Assembly: GCF_905220705.1 (NCBI RefSeq)
Contig: NZ_CAJNAT010000001.1
Location: 558,001-622,000, forward strand
Direction of reading: 5' to 3'
Origin: Paraburkholderia domus
GTDB lineage: Bacteria > Pseudomonadota > Gammaproteobacteria > Burkholderiales > Burkholderiaceae
DNA: 64,000 nt
Shown here one piece after another: positions 58,673-64,000 of this stretch. Both the position numbers and the translations under genes were made by a program. The notes below the pieces were generated by a model. It saw only the letters and a list, made by a program, of their open reading frames with translations, was not told where the DNA came from and did not search any database. Numbering within the stretch: the stretch's first letter is position 1; the number at the start of each line of letters is the position of its first letter.

Positions 58673-60883
58673 ATGTCCGCCTCCCCCTCGCCTTCCTCGC
58701 GCCCGGCATCGTTTGCCGCGCTCTACTCGGCCGCCGCCGACTGGGCGCGCACCGACGGCCTTACGTGGGTCTACCTGTTCAAAGCGCTCGCCGCCTGCTT
58801 TCTGGCGCTCGGCATTGCGATGAAACTCGACCTGCCGCAGCCGCGCACCGCGATGACTACCGTGTTCATCGTGATGCAGCCGCAAAGCGGCATGGTGTTC
58901 GCCAAGAGCTTCTACCGGATCTGCGGCACGCTGGTCGGCCTTGTCGTGATGCTGGCGCTGATCGGCCTGTTCGCGCAGCAGCCGGAACTGTTTATCGTCA
59001 CGACCGCGATCTGGGTCGGCATCTGCACGGCAGGTGCCGCACGCAATCGCAACTTCAAGTCGTACGGTTTCGTGCTGGCTGGTTATACCGCCGCATTGAT
59101 CGGCATTCCCGCTTCGCAGCACCCGGATGGCGCGTTTCTGAGCGCGCTTACGCGGGTAGCCGAAGTGGTGGTGGGCATTGTCTGCGCGGGCGCAGTCAGC
59201 GGCCTCGTGCTTCCGCAATTCGCCGGCTTGCAGATGCGCGGCACCGTGCGTGCGCGTTTCTCGGCGTTCGTCGAGTATGTGTCCACCTCGCTGGCCGGCC
59301 GCAACGACCGCGCGCAGATCGAAGCGACGAATGCACGCTTTGTCGCCGATATTGTCGGATTCGAAGCGGCGCGCAGCGTCGCCGTGTTCGAAGGTCCCGA
59401 TTCGCGGATGCGCGGCGGCCGTCTGGCGCGGCTGAACAGCGAGTTCATGACCGCGTCGACGCGCTTTCACGCCTTGCATCAGTTGATGAACCGGCTGCGC
59501 GATACGAACACGAGCGGCGCGACCGTCGCGATCGAAGCGCTGGAACCGTACTTCAAGGAAATCGCCCCATTGCTGGCGAAGTCGGGTGAACCCGTGCTGA
59601 GCGCTGCCGATGCCGCCCACGCCGCGGCCCAACTCGATGCGTATAAAGCCGAGCTGCCCAAGCGGGTGCGCGCGACACGCGCCGCACTGGAAACGCAGCC
59701 GGACGCACCGCTGCTCGATTTCGACACCGGCGCCGAACTGCTGTACCGCTTCATCGACGATCTGCACGCGTACGCGGCCACCTATGCCTCGCTTGCCGTC
59801 GACACGCACGAACGCGAGCGCTGGATCGAGCGTTACGAGCCGAAGACCAACGCGATCGCCGCCGGTGTCGCCGGCTTGCGCGCGGCCATCGTGATGATGG
59901 TGCTCGGCGCGTTCTGGATCGCGACCGCATGGCCGAGCGGCTCGACGCTTGTGCTCACCGCGGCAGCCACCTGTGCGCTGGCATCGTCGTCGCCAAATCC
60001 GAAGCGCACAGCGTTCCAGATGGCAGGCGGCACGCTGGTCGCCGCGGTGATGGGCATGATCGCAGTGTACGGCGTGTATCCGCACATCGACGGCTTTCCG
60101 CTGCTGTGCGCAGCGCTCACGCCGTTCCTGCTGCTCGGCGTATTCATGACAACGAGGCCCGCGCTCGCCGGCTACGGCGTCGGCTACTGCATCTTCTTCT
60201 GTTTCCTCGCCGGTCCGGACAACCTGATTCACTACGACCCGAGCGGCACCATTAACGATGGGATTGCACTGGTGCTGTCGATGCTGGTGTCGTCGGTTGC
60301 TTTTGCTGTCCTGCTGCCGCCTTCGACACCGTGGCTGCGCAACCGCCTGCTGGTGGACCTGCGCCGCCAGGTAGCGCTGGCGAGCCGTGTGGGCATGCGC
60401 CGGGTGCGTTCACGCTTCGAGAGCGGCGCACGCGATCTGATGTTCCAGATCAACGCGCTCGCGCAAAACGAACCCGAACTCAAACGCGACACCTTGCGCT
60501 GGCTCTTCTCGGTGCTCGAAGTGGGCAACGCGATGATCGACCTGCGCCGCGAAGTGGCCGCGTTGCCCGCCGACGCGCGCTATGCGAAGTCGATGCCATG
60601 GCGCATCACATTGCGAGCAATGCGCGATGCAGTGACCGCGCTATTCGAACGGCCGCGCGCGGACCGCTTCGACCGCGCGCTGTCTGCAACCGTCGATGCC
60701 ATCGCCGCCGTTCAACGGATGCTGACCACCTTCACGCCACCGCGCGAGGAGCGGCATCAACTGCAACGCATTCTGAGTCAACTGCATTTCATTCGTACCG
60801 CGCTGCTCGATCCGCAATCGCCGCTTGAACCGCTGATGCGCGGACCTGCCAACGCGTCAGAGGGAGTTCGTCATGCCACGTGA
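58673..60883 (+). CDS. FUSC-family inner-membrane efflux pump (AaeB/fusaric acid type)
   Basis: 736 residues. Two FUSC halves: a first cluster of about six TM segments (about 25-170, beginning WVYLFKALAACFLALGIAMKLDLPQPRTAMTTVFIVMQ) and a second (about 400-540), with large cytoplasmic regions between and after. The family exports aromatic carboxylates or fusaric acid. AAGGAAG precedes the ATG, 11 bp after NodT. It overlaps the DUF1656 gene by 11 bp. Confidence 0.93.
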   Translation: MSASPSPSSRPASFAALYSAAADWARTDGLTWVYLFKALAACFLALGIAMKLDLPQPRTAMTTVFIVMQPQSGMVFAKSFYRICGTLVGLVVMLALIGLFAQQPELFIVTTAIWVGICTAGAARNRNFKSYGFVLAGYTAALIGIPASQHPDGAFLSALTRVAEVVVGIVCAGAVSGLVLPQFAGLQMRGTVRARFSAFVEYVSTSLAGRNDRAQIEATNARFVADIVGFEAARSVAVFEGPDSRMRGGRLARLNSEFMTASTRFHALHQLMNRLRDTNTSGATVAIEALEPYFKEIAPLLAKSGEPVLSAADAAHAAAQLDAYKAELPKRVRATRAALETQPDAPLLDFDTGAELLYRFIDDLHAYAATYASLAVDTHERERWIERYEPKTNAIAAGVAGLRAAIVMMVLGAFWIATAWPSGSTLVLTAAATCALASSSPNPKRTAFQMAGGTLVAAVMGMIAVYGVYPHIDGFPLLCAALTPFLLLGVFMTTRPALAGYGVGYCIFFCFLAGPDNLIHYDPSGTINDGIALVLSMLVSSVAFAVLLPPSTPWLRNRLLVDLRRQVALASRVGMRRVRSRFESGARDLMFQINALAQNEPELKRDTLRWLFSVLEVGNAMIDLRREVAALPADARYAKSMPWRITLRAMRDAVTALFERPRADRFDRALSATVDAIAAVQRMLTTFTPPREERHQLQRILSQLHFIRTALLDPQSPLEPLMRGPANASEGVRHAT

Positions 60884-61073
60884 TATCGCTGTTTTCGACG
60901 CCTACGTGCCGGCCATTGTGCTGCTGTTTATCGCGGGCGCCGCGCTTACCTGGGTGTTGGACCGCGTGATTGCCTATACGGGCTTGTATCGCGTGGTGTG
61001 GCATCCATCCTTGTTCCGGGCCAGCTTGCTCGTGTGTGTGTGCGGCGTGCTCGGTCTCGCCGTTTATCGTTGA
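60873..61073 (+). CDS. DUF1656 (AaeX-like) small membrane protein
   Basis: 66 residues with two TM segments (about 10-32 and 47-64). It is the small AaeX/YdhI-type component always found between FUSC and HlyD genes in this pump class. It starts inside the FUSC gene, so translation is coupled. Confidence 0.92.
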   Translation: MPRDIAVFDAYVPAIVLLFIAGAALTWVLDRVIAYTGLYRVVWHPSLFRASLLVCVCGVLGLAVYR

Positions 61074-61086
61074 TCAGAGTCGAAAC

Positions 61087-61947
61087 ATGACCATCCGAAA
61101 TCTTGTTGGCTTCGTCGCGACAGCCATTATTTTTATCGTCGCGATTTTGATTGGGCGCGCGTTGTGGGTTCATTACATGGATGAACCGTGGACACGTGAT
61201 GGGCGCGTGCGCGCTGAGATCGTGAATGTGGCGCCCGATGTTTCTGGCGCGGTTGTCGATCTGCCTGTTAAGGACAATCAACTGGTGAAGAAGGGGGATC
61301 TGTTGATGCAGATCGATCCGTCGCACTATCAGATTGCTGTTGAGCAGGCGGAGGCTGCCGTTGCTGCGCGCAAGGCCGAGTTGCAGATGAAGCGGGATGA
61401 TGCGCAGCGGCGGGCGGATATGGATGCTTTGGTTGTGTCCAAGGAGAGTCGCGAGAATGCGACTCATACTGCTTCTGCTGCTGAGGCTTCTTATCAGCAA
61501 GCTTTGGCCGCGCTTGATGCGGCGAAGTTGAACCTCGAGCGGACTCGGGTGGTGTCGCCGGTTGATGGTTATGTCACTAACCTGAATGTGTTTCGTGGTG
61601 ATTATGCTACCGCTGGGTCTGCCAAGCTGGCGATTGTCGATAGCCACTCGTTCTGGGTTTATGGGTATTTTGAGGAGACTAAGCTGCCTCATGTTCGGAT
61701 CGGCGACAAAGCCGAAGTTCGGCTGATGAGTGGCGGCACCCTGCAGGGGCATGTCGAGAGCATCTCTCGCGGGATCTATGATCGGGATAATCCCGAAAGC
61801 CGCGAGCTGCTGGCTGATGTGAATCCGACTTTTAATTGGGTGAGGTTGGCGCAGCGGGTGCCCGTGCGGGTCAAGATTGATTCTGTGCCGGATGGGGTTG
61901 TGTTGGCTGCTGGGATTACTTGTACTGTTGTTGTTAAGGCAAGCTAA
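61087..61947 (+). CDS. HlyD/AaeA-family periplasmic adaptor of the efflux pump
   Basis: 286 residues. One N-terminal TM (about 5-27), then a lipoyl half-motif (APDVSGAVVDLPVKDNQLVKKGDLLMQID), a coiled-coil hairpin (about 80-150), the second lipoyl half (VVSPVDGYVTNLNVFRGDYA) and a beta-barrel domain. It bridges FUSC and NodT proteins. The gene is compositionally odd: codons are rich in T- and G-ending forms and C is scarce compared with the FUSC gene just upstream, and this lies immediately left of repeat copy 2. Confidence 0.92.
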   Translation: MTIRNLVGFVATAIIFIVAILIGRALWVHYMDEPWTRDGRVRAEIVNVAPDVSGAVVDLPVKDNQLVKKGDLLMQIDPSHYQIAVEQAEAAVAARKAELQMKRDDAQRRADMDALVVSKESRENATHTASAAEASYQQALAALDAAKLNLERTRVVSPVDGYVTNLNVFRGDYATAGSAKLAIVDSHSFWVYGYFEETKLPHVRIGDKAEVRLMSGGTLQGHVESISRGIYDRDNPESRELLADVNPTFNWVRLAQRVPVRVKIDSVPDGVVLAAGITCTVVVKAS

Positions 61948-61990
61948 GTTGTTGGCCTTCGCGGCGCTTGATTGGTTGTTTGGCTGTGGC

Positions 61991-62246
61991 GTTGGCCTTT
62001 CCTTGATTTCTTGGTGGTCTATTAGCGTTGCCCCTGTGCGGGGCGGCACTTACTTTCTTTGCCGCCGCAAAGAAAGATAAGCAAAGAAAGCGGCTCAACC
62101 CGCTAATTCTTAAGTGGGGCCCCCGCGCAGTTGCGGTAGTGGTGCATCTGGAATCTGAGCTCTCGCACATTCGGCGTTAGTGACAAAGCGCTCATCAGCT
62201 CCCACTCCGCACTGCGTGCGTCGCGGATGGGTCTGCCAGGGACACC
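61991..62246. repeat. Duplicated structured intergenic element, copy 2
   Basis: Gapless counterpart of 11480-11735 in the same orientation. Hairpins are conserved: GCCCC/GGGGC at 62030-62044, CTTTCTTTGC/GCAAAGAAAG at 62053-62076, a second GCAAAGAAAG at 62081-62090, and AGCGG/CCGCT at 62089-62104. Here it sits between convergent genes (HlyD and a chemoreceptor), unlike copy 1, so it is not tied to one gene context. The 19-bp palindromic flanks of copy 1 are absent. Confidence 0.85.
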
Positions 62247-62258
62247 TGGGGCTTCGGT

Positions 62259-62283
62259 GGCGAAGCGGGGCCATCGCTTCGCC
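62259..62283. other. Perfect 9-bp hairpin right of repeat copy 2
   Basis: GGCGAAGCG (62259-62267) and CGCTTCGCC (62275-62283) with a 7-nt loop. An upstream GCTTCG (62251-62256) could pair with the same arm. No T tract follows on either strand, so it is not a standard terminator. The rest of 61948-62364 shows nothing else. Confidence 0.5.
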
Positions 62284-62364
62284 TCGGCGGCGCTGCGCGC
62301 GTCGAGGCGGTGCTTCGGTCGCGGTGAGTCATTCCCGATTTTTTAGTTGCGGGGCTTCGCTGTT

Positions 62365-63936
62365 TTATAGCCTGAATTTTCCGACCATCTGCTTCAGGCC
62401 GCGTGCCTGGTCATCCAGCGAGCGCGCAGCCGCTGTCGCCTGCTCCACCAACGCGGCGTTCTGCTGCGTGCCCGAATCCATCTGCGTTACCGCAAGGTTG
62501 ATCTCTTCAATCCCCGCGCTTTGCTCGGACGACGCCGCCGAAATCTCTCCCATGATGTCGGTCACGCGCTTCACCGCCCTGACCACTTCATCCATGGTCT
62601 GACCGGCGTTTTGGGCCAGTGTCGACCCGTTGCTCACTCGCTCCACCGACGTGCTGATCAAACCCTTGATCTCCTTGGCGGCAGCCGCGCTGCGCTGAGC
62701 AAGATTGCGCACTTCGGCCGCAACCACCGAAAATCCACGGCCTTCCTCGCCGGCTCGCGCTGCTTCAACCGCTGCGTTCAACGCGAGAATGTTGGTCTGA
62801 AATGCAATCCCCTCGATCACGCCGATGATGTCGCCAATGCTCCGCGCGCTATCGTTAATCTCGTTCATCGTCGCAACCACGCGGCTCACCACGTCGCCAC
62901 CCTTCTCCGCGATCTCCGAAGCATTGTTGGCCAGCGTGCTCGCCTGCTTCGCGTTGTCGGCGTTCTGTCTAACCGTGGAGGTCAACTGCTCCATGCTGCT
63001 CGCGGTCCGCTCAAGCGCCATCGCCTGTTGCTCGGTGCGCTGCGACAAGTCGAGATTGCCCATCGAGATTTCGCCCGAGGCCGTCGCAATCGCGTCCGCA
63101 CTTGAAGCGATGTCGGAGACCGTCGTGGCGAGGCCGCTTTGCATGTCGTGCAGCGCGTACAGCATACTCGACTTGTCCTTGCGCCCCAACGCAATCTGAT
63201 TCGACAGGTCGCCCGCCGCGATCCGGCTGGCAATTTCCTTTGCGTACGCCGGCTCGCCGCCAAGCTGGCCGGCAAGGCGGCGCACCACCCACTCGCTAAT
63301 GCCGAACGCCAGCGCGATCAATGCAATCGTCATCACCGCGATCATCACGAACGACGAGTGGTAGATAAAACCCGACGCCTCGATGGTCGCCTTCGCGGCA
63401 GTACCGCGCTGCGCAACGAGTTCGTCAACGAGCTTTTCCAGCTTGCCGGTCTCGACCAGCAGCGAAACGTCCTGTGTGCCGACCTGCCAGTTCATCTGCG
63501 AAAGATCGAGCGGCTGCGCTTTCACAAGCGTCACGAAGTCACGCAAGTGGCCGCTCCACACGGCGACAGCAGCGGCAAATTTCTTCTGCTGGTCGACGGC
63601 CTTCGCGTCGGATGTGTCGACGTACTGTTGCAACGTACCCAGTTCCGTGGCGAGACCGCTCAAACCCTTGTCGATGTCAGCGCCGAGATCGTCGCGTTCC
63701 TTAGCGGTCGTTGCGGTCAGCAACATCTTTTGCGCGCGGCTCGCGCGCAACATGTGGCCGCGCGCTTCTTCGGCAGCGCGGCTGGCAACGTGGCCCTGGT
63801 CGTAAATCGATTGGGTGGAGGCGTTCAGGCGGCTGATCTGGGTCAGCGAAAAAACGCCGATCGCGAGCGTGCCAATCAGCAACACGGCAAACGCAAGGCG
63901 CAGCATCGTCTTCACCGACAAGCCCTTGATCCGCAC
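62365..63936 (-). CDS. Methyl-accepting chemotaxis protein, four-helix-bundle type; start uncertain
   Basis: 523 residues if the GTG at 63936 is used. The frame stays open to base 64000 and no Shine-Dalgarno precedes that GTG, so the real start may lie outside the window; a GTG start gives a normal short cytoplasmic N-tail. TM1 is about 11-32, a helical periplasmic domain about 35-190 fits a four-helix bundle, TM2 is about 195-217, then HAMP and the signalling domain with [24 protein letters not shown] at the tip. It shares no operon with the receptor pair at 5.8-9.2 kb. The ligand is unknown. Confidence 0.9.
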   Translation of the reverse strand: MRIKGLSVKTMLRLAFAVLLIGTLAIGVFSLTQISRLNASTQSIYDQGHVASRAAEEARGHMLRASRAQKMLLTATTAKERDDLGADIDKGLSGLATELGTLQQYVDTSDAKAVDQQKKFAAAVAVWSGHLRDFVTLVKAQPLDLSQMNWQVGTQDVSLLVETGKLEKLVDELVAQRGTAAKATIEASGFIYHSSFVMIAVMTIALIALAFGISEWVVRRLAGQLGGEPAYAKEIASRIAAGDLSNQIALGRKDKSSMLYALHDMQSGLATTVSDIASSADAIATASGEISMGNLDLSQRTEQQAMALERTASSMEQLTSTVRQNADNAKQASTLANNASEIAEKGGDVVSRVVATMNEINDSARSIGDIIGVIEGIAFQTNILALNAAVEAARAGEEGRGFSVVAAEVRNLAQRSAAAAKEIKGLISTSVERVSNGSTLAQNAGQTMDEVVRAVKRVTDIMGEISAASSEQSAGIEEINLAVTQMDSGTQQNAALVEQATAAARSLDDQARGLKQMVGKFRL

Positions 63937-64000
63937 GGCACGCGAGCGGCTGCCCTGTCCACGCGATGGCGACGGCTTGCCCGCCGCTTCCCCCTCCGGT

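Overview
The window is GC-rich bacterial chromosome, almost certainly from a Burkholderiaceae member and most likely Paraburkholderia. The genus call is inference. It rests on the block thrS-infC-rpmI-rplT-pheS-pheT-ihfA-merR-tRNA-Pro, on relA beside tRNA-Val, and on lineage-typical families (DUF5594, a PET/FUSC efflux operon, several chemoreceptors). No phage, insertion sequence, CRISPR array or rRNA was seen. Both chromosome ends of the window cut genes or may do so: a PLP enzyme is truncated at base 1, and a chemoreceptor may start beyond base 64000.

Layout. 1-2.7 kb: a SelA-like PLP enzyme divergent from an IclR regulator, then a RidA protein. 2.8-5.4 kb: a small lipoprotein and a Tat-exported phospholipase C. 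5.8-9.2 kb: two tandem chemoreceptors, the first with a complete amino-acid-binding dCACHE motif. 9.2-11.3 kb: DUF5594 and an acyl-CoA synthetase. 11.3-11.8 kb: copy 1 of a duplicated structured intergenic element. 11.8-17.2 kb: a catabolic-looking cluster (haloacetate-dehalogenase-like hydrolase, LeuC/LeuD-like isomerase, DctA transporter) divergent from a LysR regulator. 17.2-23.1 kb: a small membrane protein, then a LysR regulator divergent from a PimF-PimC-PimD-like dicarboxylyl-CoA beta-oxidation operon. 23.2-34.1 kb: the minus-strand translation block with tRNA-Pro(GGG), tRNA-Val(GAC) and relA. 34.1-39.4 kb: RidA, hydrolase, CoA transferase (scoAB), PAS-LuxR regulator, thioesterase and SDR. 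39.5-46.2 kb: ETF-QO, a TPR/glycosyltransferase-like protein, aroC and an LplT-PlsC fusion. 46.3-55.8 kb: CBS protein, sulfhydrylase plus hydrolase, Mpo1-like, YihY, WrbA, DUF2069, a D2HGDH-like flavoenzyme, a metallophosphoesterase, the SRAP protein YedK and a 52-residue single-TM protein. 56-62 kb: LysR and a four-gene efflux operon. 62-62.3 kb: copy 2 of the repeat element. 62.4-64 kb: a third chemoreceptor.

Most worth a second look: (1) a gapless ~250-bp element present twice in the same orientation, with conserved hairpins, 19-bp palindromic motifs flanking copy 1, and strand-asymmetric base composition on the left of both copies; (2) the dehalogenase-like / LeuCD-like / DctA cluster, which looks like an uncharacterised dicarboxylate or halo-acid pathway; (3) a terminator/antiterminator arrangement ahead of pheST; (4) infC starting at ATC.

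Functionally, the PimFCD-like operon, ETF-QO, scoAB and the thioesterase form a shared acyl-CoA oxidation theme. The rest is translation, stringent response, chemotaxis and efflux housekeeping.
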